From an uncultured Collinsella sp. (lineage in GTDB: Bacteria > Actinomycetota > Coriobacteriia > Coriobacteriales > Coriobacteriaceae): a stretch of 30,325 nucleotides of DNA. The stretch is from positions 1 through 30,325 of the forward strand of contig UQIK01000026.1 in NCBI GenBank assembly GCA_900541125.1, read 5' to 3'. The translations under genes were made by a program, and so were the position numbers. Shown here one piece after another: positions 14,122 through 22,751 of the stretch (its first letter is position 1; every line of letters begins with the position of its first letter). Under the pieces are notes generated by a model. It did no database searches and had not been told where the DNA came from. It saw nothing but the letters and a program-made list of their open reading frames with translations.

Positions 14122-14727
14122 TTACTTCCGCGCCGTGACGCAGAGCCACTTTTTCTTTTTGCGTATCTGCACCTCGTGAAAACCCGCCTGCTCCAGACAC
14201 GCCTGTAATTCAATGCCCTTGTAGATGGTCATGCCGCCGATGGTCTGCGTCCACCTCTCGTCCTTGTCCGTATCGCCATTGCTCTCGTTGCAGATAAGAA
14301 TTGTCCCGCCTGGCTTCAGCGTCCGCCAGACCTCACGGAAGCATCGGCGCAAATCAGGCCAGAAATAGACGGTCTCAAAGGCCGTGACAGCATCGAAGTA
14401 GCTATCCTCAAACGCCATATCCGCCACGCTGCCTTGCAGAACGGCGCAACGCCCCTCCTGAATCGCAATTCGGTTGAGCTTTCTAGTCTTCTCCACGCTG
14501 ACGGGCGAATAGTCGATGCCCTTGACGACGCCATGCGAGCATTTTTTCAGCAGCCGTTTTATGTTCGCCCCGCCGCCACAGCCGCAATCCAGCACCTTGG
14601 CATTTGGTGCAAGTCGTAGAAATCGAAGTCCCCACCGCGCCACAGGGCTGTGGCCCAGATTCATCATGGCAACCATAAGTTTTCCGCTGAGGCCCACGGG
14701 CTTGCGGGCGTTTTCAAAGAACGACAT
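14122..14727 (-). CDS. Class I SAM methyltransferase (type 11)
   Basis: 201 residues from ATG 14727, chosen because GGAGGGG lies just upstream; the frame runs further up without support. KVLDCGCGGGANIKRLL is the SAM-binding loop, VKGIDYSPVSVEK the second motif, and EVWRTLKPGGTILICNE the post-I motif. DKDERWTQTIGGMTIY in the C-terminal third may shape the substrate site. Small-molecule methylation is likely; the substrate is unknown. It overlaps the upstream methyltransferase gene by 14 bases, showing co-translation. Confidence 0.85.
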   Translation of the reverse strand: MSFFENARKPVGLSGKLMVAMMNLGHSPVARWGLRFLRLAPNAKVLDCGCGGGANIKRLLKKCSHGVVKGIDYSPVSVEKTRKLNRIAIQEGRCAVLQGSVADMAFEDSYFDAVTAFETVYFWPDLRRCFREVWRTLKPGGTILICNESNGDTDKDERWTQTIGGMTIYKGIELQACLEQAGFHEVQIRKKKKWLCVTARK

Positions 14728-15343
14728 CTGGCCCCTCCGATTTCGTGCATTCCGCATAGGTCAACGGGAACGAGGCCTTTAGCACCGCGCTTTTCTGCAC
14801 CGCCCAGCCGTTTTGACGCAGGAAACGTAGGTATTCCTCGCTTGTCCACCTGCTGTGGAGGGGGAATCCCGCCATACTCATGAAAAAGGCTTTTGCCTTG
14901 CCGGAAACCGAGCTCCCCGCGTGGGTGAAGGTTGGCGCGATGAGCACGCCGTCGTCCTTCAGCACCCGCCTGATTTCTTGCAGGGCCTTTTCCGGATGCG
15001 GCACTATGTGAAGCGCGTTGGACGCGATCACCACATCAAAGGACTTCTGTGCATAGGGCAGGCGGAACATATCTTGTACGGAAAAGTGCAGCTTTGCGGA
15101 TTGATTGTCACGCTTTGCTTCAAGGATCATCTTTGCAGAAGCGTCCGTAGCCTCGATGTGCGCCGCCGCATTTACGATGCTCTTTGCGATAAGCCCCGTG
15201 CCGGTGGCAACCTCCAGTACGGTTTTTGCTTTCACCACCGGCCTGATCAGCTCATACATCTTCCCATACGCCGCCCGGTCCTTTCGCATGAAACGGTCGT
15301 ACCGACCGGCATTCTTGTCCCAGAAGCCCTTGCGTTCGTGCAT
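14714..15343 (-). CDS. Class I SAM methyltransferase (UbiE-like)
   Basis: 209 residues from ATG 15343 (GGGGG upstream). VLEVATGTGLIAKSI is the SAM loop, IEATDASAKMILEAKR the acidic second motif, FDVVIASNALHIVPHPEKAL and IRRVLKDDGVLIAPTFTH complete the fold. The start WDKNAGRYDRFMRKDRAAYGKMYELI is that of UbiE/phospholipid-type methyltransferases common in Firmicutes. First gene of the set, directly behind an operator-covered promoter. Confidence 0.85.
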   Translation of the reverse strand: MHERKGFWDKNAGRYDRFMRKDRAAYGKMYELIRPVVKAKTVLEVATGTGLIAKSIVNAAAHIEATDASAKMILEAKRDNQSAKLHFSVQDMFRLPYAQKSFDVVIASNALHIVPHPEKALQEIRRVLKDDGVLIAPTFTHAGSSVSGKAKAFFMSMAGFPLHSRWTSEEYLRFLRQNGWAVQKSAVLKASFPLTYAECTKSEGPDVVL

Positions 15344-15385
15344 TGCTATCGCCCCCAAATAGTTAGAGACATCTAACTATAACAC
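15344..15385 (-). promoter_or_regulatory. Operator and promoter of methyltransferase operon
   Basis: Perfect inverted repeat ATAGTTAGA-N4-TCTAACTAT at 15359-15380. On the minus strand its outer half overlaps a TATAGT -10 preceded by TG (extended -10). The dyad therefore covers the transcription start, the classic layout of a repressor site. No MarR, TetR or PadR gene is adjacent, so the repressor must lie elsewhere or was left behind. Confidence 0.65.
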
Positions 15386-15404
15386 ACGAATCATGCAGTA
15401 AGTC

Positions 15405-15600
15405 CTTGTGTCCGTTCATGAGAGGCTCGGAGTGAAACGGAATGTTGGGGAGATCGCCCCTGGCAAGCTTGGCCTCATAGTCCGTGACCGCCTCGGCGAT
15501 GCTGTCTTCCTGGTCGTGAAAGACGAGTGTGAGCAGGTAGTAGCGAGCCTTGTCGCCGCGGTCCGCTCTCGTCGACGAAGATGCTGAGCTCCTAGGCCAA
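15405..15600 (-). pseudogene. DUF3800 protein, 5' fragment with frameshift
   Basis: The minus strand reads SIFVDESG then, after a frame change near 15560, GDKARYYLLTLVFHDQ ... DLPNIPFHSEPLMNGHKD. This is the N-terminal part of the DUF3800 family (RNase H-like fold, FVDESG being the first catalytic motif). The similarity ends at about 15408, where the methyltransferase promoter begins, so the rest of the gene was lost or displaced at that junction. Confidence 0.65.
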
Positions 15601-15632
15601 TGGGGACTCCTAATGGAATGGATAAAAAAATA

Positions 15633-15651
15633 GCCGGGGGACTCCCCCGGC
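15633..15651 (-). terminator. Terminator reading leftward
   Basis: GCCGGGGGAGTCCCCCGGC on the minus strand followed by TATTTTTTTATCC. A near-perfect stem with a U-run, ending transcripts that come from the small ORF at 15838 or the kinase operon to its right. It lies just before the DUF3800 fragment. Confidence 0.85.
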
Positions 15652-15664
15652 ACTTGGAGGTAGC

Positions 15665-15838
15665 TCAATGGGCCACCAGTAACCTTATAGCATACTCTAA
15701 CGGTAAGTGCAGGGGGGGGGCGAGCCGGTACATGGCGTCGCGGCTGATGCGCAGCATCGCGCACGCCTCGTCGGCGCCGAATATCGCGTTGGTCGATGCG
15801 ATGAGCCTCACCTGGCTCCTGCTAATGCTCTTGGTCAT
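15665..15838 (-). CDS. Small hypothetical protein with a C9 tract
   Basis: 57 residues: MTKSISRSQVRLIASTNAIF, then GADEACAMLRISRDAMYRLA and a hydrophobic end. The central part resembles a short helix-turn-helix (DEACAMLRISRDAMYR) but I recognise no family. ATG 15838 has GAGGAC and, further up, AAAGGAG. Nine consecutive C (9 G on the plus strand, 15712-15720) sit inside the frame right after residue 40, so the tail after the tract depends on its length. It may be a truncated or phase-variable gene. Confidence 0.4.
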   Translation of the reverse strand: MTKSISRSQVRLIASTNAIFGADEACAMLRISRDAMYRLAPPLHLPLEYAIRLLVAH

Positions 15839-16130
15839 GGTCGTCCTCGAGCTCCTTTCGTCTCGAGGCTCCTTCGCGTGCCCGGCCGCGGGCGGCTCAC
15901 GGGGTGGTCGCCGCCGTCATTTGCGACGTGCTTGAAGCGGAGGCATCCGATCAGGCCGGCCTTGCGTCCTGGGTCGCCAACATCCGTGCAGCGGCGGACG
16001 AGATGGCGACTCGCATCGCCGACATGCTCATGCACATGGGCGGCGACAAGCCAGGGCGATCCCCGCAACGGGCATTATTATCCGGGAAGCGTTTGGTTGC
16101 GAGGCACGCCGGTGTGCGGGGCCTGAGTCG
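15839..16130. other. Gap left of kinase operon, no confident gene
   Basis: A plus-strand frame from 15904 reads VVAAVICDVLEAEASDQAGL and ADEMATRIADMLMHMGGDK, which looks protein-like but lacks a start signal and known family and runs antisense into the kinase gene. It is probably a remnant. Confidence 0.25.
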
Positions 16131-17528
16131 TCAGATCCCGCACAGGGGGACCGCGATGGTGACCACCGCGCCGCCCGAGGGACTGTTGGCGAGCGAGACG
16201 GAGCCCCCGTGGGCGCTCGCGGCCTCGGAGGCGACGTGGAGGCCGAGCCCGTAGTGGCGACCTCCGTCGCGCGAGGAGCGGGAGGAGTCGTCTGTGAAGA
16301 GGCGCTCACAGCCGCGTTCGAGGGCGGCGGGAGAGAAGCCCGGTCCGTCATCGGCTACCTCGATGACGAGGTGTCCGTCCGCGACGTCGCAGGAGACCGC
16401 CACGCGCGAGCGCGCGTGCTCGGCGGCGTTGGCCACGAGGTTCGCGGCGGCTCGCGCCAGGGCGGTTCGGTCGAGCGGGGCCTCGGGCGCGCCCGCGACA
16501 GCGGGGCCCGTGGCCGCGTCGAGCGTCACGCCTCGCGCCCGGGCGATCTGGGCGGCCTCGGCGAGGACCTGCTCGCAGAGCTCGGCCGGCCGCATGGGGG
16601 CCCTCTCCGCCCCGCCGGACCCGCGCGAGGCCTCGATGAGCAGGCGCACGTAGCCGTCGAGCCTTTCGACACCGCCGGCTATGTCGCGCGCGGCGGCCGC
16701 GAGGTCGGCGTCTTTCTCGTCTTCCAGCTCCTCCGCCACGAAGTCGGCGTTGGCGCGCAGCACGGTGAGCGGCGTCTTGAGGTCGTGGGCGAGCGACGCC
16801 ACCTGCTCGCGCTGCCCCCGCTCCGCGGCCCAGCGGGCCTCGAGCGACTCGGCGAGGGAGGCCCGCATGGCGTCCATCGCGGCGAGGACGTCGTTCACCT
16901 CGCGCACGTTGGTGCTGCCGACCGCGAAGTCGAGATCCCCCGCGCCGACGCGCCCCGCCGCCTCCGCGAGCGGCGCCATCTTGCGCGAGATCACGCGGCT
17001 CGCACGGCGCGCCACGAGCGCGAGCGCGAGCGCGCTTCCCGCAGCGGCGCCGACGAGCATGAGGTTCTGCGGGTTGGGAAGCAGGCCGGCGAGGTCGCGC
17101 GAGACCCACTGCGGCAGGTACTCGCTGACGAGTGCGCAGGCCCCGCCGCCCTTGAGCGGGAACGCGGCGTAGGTGAGGCCCGAGCCCCCGCCCTCGATCT
17201 CCACTGTGCCCGGATCCGCGGCGAGTGCCGCACGGGCCATTTCCGTCGCGTCCTCGAGCCGCGTGCCCTCGAGGTCTGTCATCAGCACGTATCCGTCCTT
17301 GTTCAGGATGAGGTAGCGATACGCCGTCGGCACGTCCTGCTGCCCGCAGACGCCGTCGCGTGCCAGGCCCTCCGCGACCTCGCGCGCATTGGCCGGCCCC
17401 CAGCTTGCCTCGTAGACGAAGCCCGCGCTGATCGCCGCGGAGAGCGCCATGAACGAGGCAAGCCACGCCGTGGCGACCGCCGCGAACGCGTAGGCGAAGT
17501 AGCGCGCGATGACGAAGGAGAGCGGCAT
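16131..17528 (-). CDS. Membrane sensor histidine kinase
   Basis: 465 residues from ATG 17528; a GTG at 17567 overlapping the regulator stop would add 13. Two membrane helices enclose an extracytoplasmic domain of about 130 residues (first helix FAYAFAAVATAWLASFMALS, second NLMLVGAAAGSALALALVA). HAMP-like linker, then the H-box SLAHDLKTPL with His 248, N-box ANLVANAAEHA, G1 VADDGPGF and G2 HYGLGLHVA. It should phosphorylate the response regulator encoded just upstream. Last gene of the ABC-transporter operon, which suggests it senses an envelope-active peptide; that is inference. Confidence 0.9.
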   Translation of the reverse strand: MPLSFVIARYFAYAFAAVATAWLASFMALSAAISAGFVYEASWGPANAREVAEGLARDGVCGQQDVPTAYRYLILNKDGYVLMTDLEGTRLEDATEMARAALAADPGTVEIEGGGSGLTYAAFPLKGGGACALVSEYLPQWVSRDLAGLLPNPQNLMLVGAAAGSALALALVARRASRVISRKMAPLAEAAGRVGAGDLDFAVGSTNVREVNDVLAAMDAMRASLAESLEARWAAERGQREQVASLAHDLKTPLTVLRANADFVAEELEDEKDADLAAAARDIAGGVERLDGYVRLLIEASRGSGGAERAPMRPAELCEQVLAEAAQIARARGVTLDAATGPAVAGAPEAPLDRTALARAAANLVANAAEHARSRVAVSCDVADGHLVIEVADDGPGFSPAALERGCERLFTDDSSRSSRDGGRHYGLGLHVASEAASAHGGSVSLANSPSGGAVVTIAVPLCGI

Positions 17529-17554
17529 GCCCCCGCGACCTCGCGCCCCGGTCC

Positions 17555-18217
17555 TCAGAGCTGCCACTTGTACCCCATCCCCCAGACGGTCGCGATCGGA
17601 TCGGCGCCGGCCTCTGAGAGTTTCCTCCGGGCGCGGCTGACCTGCATGGATATGGCCGCGTCGTCGGCGTCGCTCTCCCAGCCGAGCACCGCCTCGCGGA
17701 TCTGCGCGCGGCTCATGACCTGCCCGGGGTGGCGGGCGAGGTACTCGCAGATGGCGTACTCGGTGGGCGTGAGCGGCACGGCCTCGCCACCCACGGCGAG
17801 GCCGCGCGCCCCGAGATCGATCCGCACATCCCCGAAGGAGAGGGCGTGCGAGCGCGGCCGGCGCTCACGGCGTAGATGGGCCGCGACCTTGGCGCGCAGC
17901 TCCGCGGCCCCGAAGGGCTTGCGGACGTAGTCGTCGGCGCCCAGGCCGTAGCCGGCCACGGCGTCCTCCTCGGCCACGCGCGCGGTCAGGAAGATGATGG
18001 GTCCGTCGAAGTCCGGGCGGATCTGCCGCACGAGCTCGAAGCCGTCGAGCCCCGGCATCATGACGTCGCAGAGCACGAGGTCGAAGCGCGAGAGGTCCAT
18101 CCCCGGGACCGCCGTCGGGTCCGCCGCCTTGACGACTTCATGGCCGTCGCGGCCGAGGACGCGCGCGATCGCGTCGAGGATCGCCCGCTCGTCATCCACT
18201 GCCAGTATCCTCGCCAT
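17555..18217 (-). CDS. OmpR/PhoB-family response regulator
   Basis: 220 residues. Receiver domain with ILAVDDE, phospho-acceptor Asp 51 in LVLCDVMMPGLDGF, and DDYVRKPF holding the conserved lysine. The C-terminal winged helix has LTPTEYAICEYLARHPGQV, AISMQVSRARRKL and VWGMGYKWQL. ATG 18217 has a clean AGGAGG site; the frame runs upstream without meaning. It lies between the DUF1093 gene and the kinase and probably controls the transporter operon. Confidence 0.93.
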   Translation of the reverse strand: MARILAVDDERAILDAIARVLGRDGHEVVKAADPTAVPGMDLSRFDLVLCDVMMPGLDGFELVRQIRPDFDGPIIFLTARVAEEDAVAGYGLGADDYVRKPFGAAELRAKVAAHLRRERRPRSHALSFGDVRIDLGARGLAVGGEAVPLTPTEYAICEYLARHPGQVMSRAQIREAVLGWESDADDAAISMQVSRARRKLSEAGADPIATVWGMGYKWQL

Positions 18218-18261
18218 GTTCGACCTCCTGAAACTCCCGTTGCATTGTACTTGCGCCGCGC

Positions 18262-18663
18262 TCAGCGGTCCAGAGCCCCGCGCGCAGCCGAGGGCGCCTC
18301 GGCCGCGTCGCACGCGCGGTAGCGCACGCCCGAGCCGCCGCGCGCCTCGATCTCGAGCCAGCCCTCGCCGTCCGACTCCCGTCCGAAGAAGATGAGCTGG
18401 AGCTCTCGGACATTGCCCCTGTCGTCCGCCGCGTCCACCAGGTAGACATAGTTCGCCCCCGCCCCGGTGGCGTCGGCGTAGGAGCTCGCGTGGCTGCTGG
18501 GCTCGGACGCGGGCGCCCACATGGTGATCTCAGGGTTGGGCAGCACGCGGTCGGCGATCGAGTGCAGCGCCGACCCCCAGCCGGCGTCGAGCAGGGCATT
18601 CCCGCCCAGGACGAGCGCTGCGGAGAGGAGGGCGAGCACGGCGGCGAGCGGCTTCCTACTCAT
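18262..18663 (-). CDS. YxeA/DUF1093-type secreted or anchored protein
   Basis: 133 residues. The N-terminal helix PLAAVLALLSAALVLGGNAL is a signal or membrane anchor. The rest reads YVYLVDAADDRGNVRELQLI, GEGWLEIEARGGSGVRYRAC and AAEAPSAARGAL, fitting the DUF1093 pattern (two-strand repeat ending E-(I/V)P-xA). Such proteins accompany lanthipeptide-immunity or antimicrobial-peptide ABC transporters. Its ATG overlaps the upstream permease stop by 8 bases. Confidence 0.65.
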   Translation of the reverse strand: MSRKPLAAVLALLSAALVLGGNALLDAGWGSALHSIADRVLPNPEITMWAPASEPSSHASSYADATGAGANYVYLVDAADDRGNVRELQLIFFGRESDGEGWLEIEARGGSGVRYRACDAAEAPSAARGALDR

Positions 18664-19471
18664 CTGCCCTCCCGTCCTCGAAGCGGCAGAACCAGGCCAG
18701 AAGGACGGTGGCGGCTGCCAGGGCGAGCACGAGGCCAGCGAGCGCAGTCGTGAGGAGAGGGCCCGCCGCGCGTGCGGCGTCGATGAAGGCCTCCACCCCG
18801 AGCGACCCTAGGCGCGCGGGCCAGGCGAGCGGCACCCAGCTCAGGGGCGTCGCCAGGGCACCGGTGAGCTCGCCGGTCATAAGGCCGTGCGCAAGTCCGC
18901 CCACTGAGAAGAACGCGAGGAGCATCCCCGCCGCGCCGGCGCCGATGGCGGCGTTGCGGCCGAGGCGCAGAGCCACGCCGAGCCCCAGCGCGTAGAGGGG
19001 CAGGCTGCCCAGCACGATGCCCGCCCAGGCGGCCGCAAGCGGAGCGGGCCCGAGCGGCAGGCGCCCGGCGACGGCGAGCGCGGCTCCGAACACGCCGAGC
19101 GCCACGGCCAGCGCGCCCGCGCCGAGCGCCGCAAGGGCGAGTAGCTTCGCCGCGACGGCGCGCCCGCGCGAGGGGACCGCCGTGAGGTTGGCGAGGCGCC
19201 CGGCAGCGCGCTCCTCGTCCACGGCGAGCCCGCAGACAATGGCGGACATGAGCGGCATGAGGGCGCCGAGGAACTGGGCGTAGGCGTCCGCGCCCAGCGC
19301 CGGGTCCCATCGGGTAACGGAGAAGTACTCGCCGCAGGCAAGACCGGCTGCCAGGCCGCAGACGAGGTGCGCCGCCGTGAGTGGGGAGCGCGCTAGGCGC
19401 AGGGCCTCGGAGAGCAGGGCCCGCGGGAGAGTCATGCGCGGCGTCGGGTCGGAGAGTCGTGTCATGGCCAT
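18656..19471 (-). CDS. Lanthipeptide-immunity-type ABC permease (MutG/EpiG-like)
   Basis: 271 residues, about six membrane helices. LLSEALRLARSPLTAAHLVC and LACGEYFSVTRWDPALGADA near the start, then VDEERAAGRLANLTAVPSRG, the cytoplasmic loop typical of this permease type. The start codon shares a base with the previous stop (TGATG), so translation is coupled. With the partner permease and ATPase it would pump a peptide off the membrane. Very high GC, like its neighbours. Confidence 0.8.
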   Translation of the reverse strand: MAMTRLSDPTPRMTLPRALLSEALRLARSPLTAAHLVCGLAAGLACGEYFSVTRWDPALGADAYAQFLGALMPLMSAIVCGLAVDEERAAGRLANLTAVPSRGRAVAAKLLALAALGAGALAVALGVFGAALAVAGRLPLGPAPLAAAWAGIVLGSLPLYALGLGVALRLGRNAAIGAGAAGMLLAFFSVGGLAHGLMTGELTGALATPLSWVPLAWPARLGSLGVEAFIDAARAAGPLLTTALAGLVLALAAATVLLAWFCRFEDGRADE

Positions 19472-20237
19472 CACCTCTCCTCGGAGCGCGCGAACCAGGC
19501 CGCGCCCGCCGCCGTGAGCGCGGCGAACGCGAGCACGCAGACCGCAAGGCCCGCCAGTGTGAGCATGCCGTCCGCCGCGAGCGCCCCGCCGAGCGCCATG
19601 TCCGCCGCGAGTGGCTCGCCGCTCGGCAGCACGGGGATGAAGCTCGTAGGGATGACCATGCTCGCCGACGGCGGAAAGAGCTGCGGCAGCGGCATCAGCG
19701 ACCAGGCGAACCCACCCACGAGCTGCGCGGCGAGCGGGCAGAAGATGCCCGCGAGCATGCCGAGCCGCGCCGTGAGGAAGAGCCCTGCGGGGATCATCCA
19801 CGCCGCGGTCACCGTGTTGGCGAGCGCGCAGAGGAGCATCGTGAGCGTGCCCGCGGCCGTGAGGCCCTGCGAGGAGAACGCCGATCCCGCGAGGTAGATG
19901 CCGAAGACCACGAGGTTCGAGAGCGCGCAGAGCGCGAGGCACCAGAGCGCCTTGGCCCACCAGGCGCGCCCGAGCGGGAAGCCCAGGCCCAGAAGCCCCC
20001 GCATCCGCGTGCGCGCGTCCGCCCGCGCGACGCACGCCACCACGAGCGAGAGAGACACGGGCAGGAAGAGCGCGTACCAGTAGTTCCACGCGCTGAAGAT
20101 CTGCACGCCCCGGTAGGGCATCGCGCCGAGCAGCGGCATCGGCAGCGCCATGAGCACGGCCAGGCGAACCGGTGCTGCGTGGCGCGACTTCAGGGCCTCG
20201 GCGCGCAGGCCCGCGAGCAGGCCGCCTTTCTCGCCCG

Positions 20238-20241
<4 letters not shown>
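19471..20241 (-). CDS. Lanthipeptide-immunity-type ABC permease (MutE/EpiE-like)
   Basis: 256 residues, six predicted helices. LRAEALKSRHAAPVRLAVLM at the start and IFSAWNYWYALFLPVSLSLV match the EpiE/MutE permeases, as do MRGLLGLGFPLGRAWWAKAL and WMIPAGLFLTARLGMLAGIF. Its ATG overlaps the ATPase stop as ATGA. Confidence 0.82.
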
Positions 20242-20966
<725 letters not shown>

Positions 20967-21034
20967 GGGTTCGTCCTTTCTCTTCCGGGCGCGCGGGCCG
21001 AGTCGCCGTGCCCGTGCGCCTTACCTTTCGGGTT

Positions 21035-21081
21035 CACCATCCATGGTGGGGCGCGTTTCTAACGAAGCCGTAACGGCCGTT
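21035..21081. promoter_or_regulatory. Dyads upstream of the ABC/two-component operon
   Basis: CACCAT-CC-ATGGTG (21035-21048) and the perfect palindrome AACGGCCGTT (21072-21081) lie in the 195-base gap before the ATPase gene. Either may bind the response regulator or another factor. No clear -10/-35 pair is seen on the minus strand. Confidence 0.3.
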
Positions 21082-21161
21082 GGGCTCTTTTGGCGCCAGC
21101 CCTTCTCGACCCGCACGCCACTCATGGTATGTTTATCGCGATAACAAGGACGGAGGTGCCC

Positions 21162-21203
21162 GTGGCACGTAATAAGTACCCGGAGGAGACGGTCGAGAAG
21201 ATC
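21162..21203 (+). pseudogene. Start of a TetR/AcrR regulator, truncated
   Basis: ARNKYPEETVEKI following a GTG, with a GGAGG site upstream, is the standard first stretch of many TetR/AcrR regulators in this group of bacteria. After 14 codons the reading frame turns into unrelated sequence belonging to the next locus. Its position divergent from the ABC operon suggests it once regulated something here. Confidence 0.5.
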
Positions 21204-21230
21204 AGGGGTGACGGCCCGGCGAGTGTTATT

Positions 21231-21399
21231 TTGCGAGCTAGGCGCATCGAAAGCGACCTTTCGTGGTATAAACTACTTGCCGGAAGCCGCGGCTTTCAGA
21301 GTACGGCTTACGTGTACGTTTAACCTCCGTGGGCGACGGGGTGCCGCAAGGCGTAGAATATCGCCCACCTGTAGGGGCCTGCAGCGATGCGGGCCCCGC
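21231..21399 (+). ncRNA. Structured leader of toxin-like gene, possible RNA antitoxin
   Basis: The region before the toxin-like gene is rich in stems: CGAAAG/CTTTCG, palindrome AAGCCGCGGCTT, GTGGGCGA/TCGCCCAC (21329-21368), and GGGGCCTGCA/TGCGGGCCCC (21374-21397) just before the gene. In type III loci an RNA antitoxin and a terminator hairpin occupy this place. I do not find the clean 30-45-nt tandem repeats those antitoxins usually show, so the call is tentative. Confidence 0.35.
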
Positions 21400-21422
21400 T
21401 TCGTATGAAGGGGGCGTAACCG

Positions 21423-21872
21423 ATGAAGATCGTATCCATCTCCCAGGACTTCTTCGACCTCGTCGATGGCGACCGCGAGCTCATGCTTAAGCACAATCGC
21501 CCCTGCATCGTGGTGGTGAGGCTGCGTTTCCGCGGGAAGCGCAGGGGCTTCGCCGTGCCGCTGCGTTCCAACATCGCCCCTAACGTGCCCAAAGACCAGT
21601 ACTTTGCGTTGCCACCCCGCCCCACGACGCGCCCCGGCTGCCGCCACGGCATCCACTACATCAAGATGTTCCCCATAACCAAGGCCTACCAGCGCCGCTT
21701 CAGGACCGAGGGCTCGGCCTACTACGAGACGCTCCAGCGCATCATCGATGGCAACACCAAGCGCATTGTCTCCGAGTGCCAGGCATACCTCGACCGCTAC
21801 GAGCGCGAGGGAAGGCCTCGCTTTGCCGTCGACATCGACCGCATCGTGGGACTGCTGGAGGGCGAGAAGTAG
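21423..21872 (+). CDS. Possible type III (ToxN/CptN/TenpN-like) toxin RNase
   Basis: 149 residues, cytosolic. It starts MKIVSISQDFFDLVDGDREL, then HNRPCIVVVRLRFRGKRRGF, AVPLRSNIAP, KDQYFALPPRPTTRPGCRHG, IHYIKMFPIT, a tyrosine-rich helix, and KRIVSECQAYLDRYER. The order F-A-(V/I)-P-L-R-S-N-I, a small loop, then G-(I/L)-x-Y-x-K and a C-terminal pair of helices is that of compact ToxN/AbiQ-fold endoribonucleases. A structured noncoding region precedes it and a terminator follows within 25 bases, so it is a free-standing unit. Without a proven antitoxin, an uncharacterised single-gene defence or regulatory protein is the alternative. Confidence 0.5.
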   Translation: MKIVSISQDFFDLVDGDRELMLKHNRPCIVVVRLRFRGKRRGFAVPLRSNIAPNVPKDQYFALPPRPTTRPGCRHGIHYIKMFPITKAYQRRFRTEGSAYYETLQRIIDGNTKRIVSECQAYLDRYEREGRPRFAVDIDRIVGLLEGEK

Positions 21873-21896
21873 GGCATCTCGGCTCAGTCTCGAGCC

Positions 21897-21920
21897 ATGC
21901 GGAGTCGCTCCGCATTTTTG
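21897..21920 (+). terminator. Terminator after toxin-like gene
   Basis: ATGCGGAG-TCG-CTCCGCAT followed by TTTTTG. A perfect 8-bp stem with a tight loop. Confidence 0.8.
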
Positions 21921-22080
21921 AACGCCGCGTGTGCGTCCCAAATACTTGAGAAACAAGCTGTGAAGTGCGGTGGCGCGCCCGTGCCCGTGCATAGCCGTCA
22001 CCATCAGCGTCTACGCGGCGTCGGCTTCAAGTGGAACTGGCGCCGCTGCTGTATATGGTTTGCCTTGCTGCAAATAGCGA

Positions 22081-22500
22081 TCAATGCCCGCGATGTTTCT
22101 GTTTGCGCTTCAGTTTTCTCTGTTCGTAGCGCGCATCAGCCTTTTCCACACGGCGTCGGCTTCTTGCTTGAGCCGACTCCCGCTTCATCGCTTCCCGCTG
22201 TGCCGCGAGCGCCTGTTGTGCCTTGGTGCTCACCGCGGGCCGTTTAAGGGCTTTCGCTGCCTCGCGAGCGCGCCGCTTGGGGTTCTTCGCGGGCTTGCTT
22301 GTTTCAGTGGCCTTGTCGCCGAAGAACGAGAGCTTCTCCCATTCGCTTGTAACGAATCGCAGAATCTCCTCATCGGACGGCTCCGCGCCGAAGACGATGC
22401 GGGCGACGCCATACCTTCCGACCTCGACGTGCTCCGCCAGCCCGACCCAGAATTGACCGTCGTGATATACGGTCAGGGTGGACGACACGCTGATCTGCAT
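22081..22500 (-). CDS. yjdF: YjdF family protein (DUF2992)
   Basis: 139 residues from ATG 22500, where GGAGG lies 11 bases up. STLTVYHDGQFWVGLAEHVE, VARIVFGAEPSDEEILRFV, then KNPKRRAREAAKAL, STKAQQALAAQREAMK and the very basic tail EQRKLKRKQKHRGH are the full DUF2992 pattern in order. The biochemical role is unknown; in Firmicutes it is controlled by the yjdF riboswitch, which binds azaaromatic compounds, suggesting a role in coping with such toxins. Such a leader precedes it here. Intact and family-length. Confidence 0.9.
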   Translation of the reverse strand: MQISVSSTLTVYHDGQFWVGLAEHVEVGRYGVARIVFGAEPSDEEILRFVTSEWEKLSFFGDKATETSKPAKNPKRRAREAAKALKRPAVSTKAQQALAAQREAMKRESAQARSRRRVEKADARYEQRKLKRKQKHRGH

Positions 22501-22509
22501 GGTTGGTTC

Positions 22510-22622
22510 CTCCTTTATGTAGATGACCATGCAGAGAAGGGACAACCAAGGAGGCAGGTTACTGATGCGGACTAGCGCACGCCCACGACTACCCGACGGG
22601 GACTGTGTTTTCATCTCTGGTG
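22510..22622 (-). promoter_or_regulatory. yjdF-type (azaaromatic) riboswitch of intact gene
   Basis: A long structured leader ahead of yjdF: GATGAAAACACAG, CCCGTCGGGTAGTCG, TGGGCGTGCG, CCGCATCAGTAACC, ending at the Shine-Dalgarno. It is duplicated at 3918-4028 with paired changes in one stem. A candidate promoter just upstream has -10 TACAAT (near 22633) and weak -35 GGTCAA with 17 bases between. The Rfam model RF01764 was not run. Confidence 0.7.
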
Positions 22623-22751
22623 GTTGGATTGTAGAATGAGCGAATGCGCATTGACCTCGCTGCCGGCATGCTGTGACTGGGGTCGGAATTTCGAATTCTC
22701 GATAATATGCCTACGTGCATCGCCCCTCAGTTTCGAAACTTAAAAACATCT

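Noticed and set aside
16209..17930. 573-residue plus-strand open frame
   Set aside because: Arg/Ala-rich shadow of the histidine kinase and response regulator genes.
21423..21872. Firm type III toxin-antitoxin annotation
   Set aside because: The protein pattern fits, but the expected tandem RNA repeats are not evident, so it is reported only as possible.
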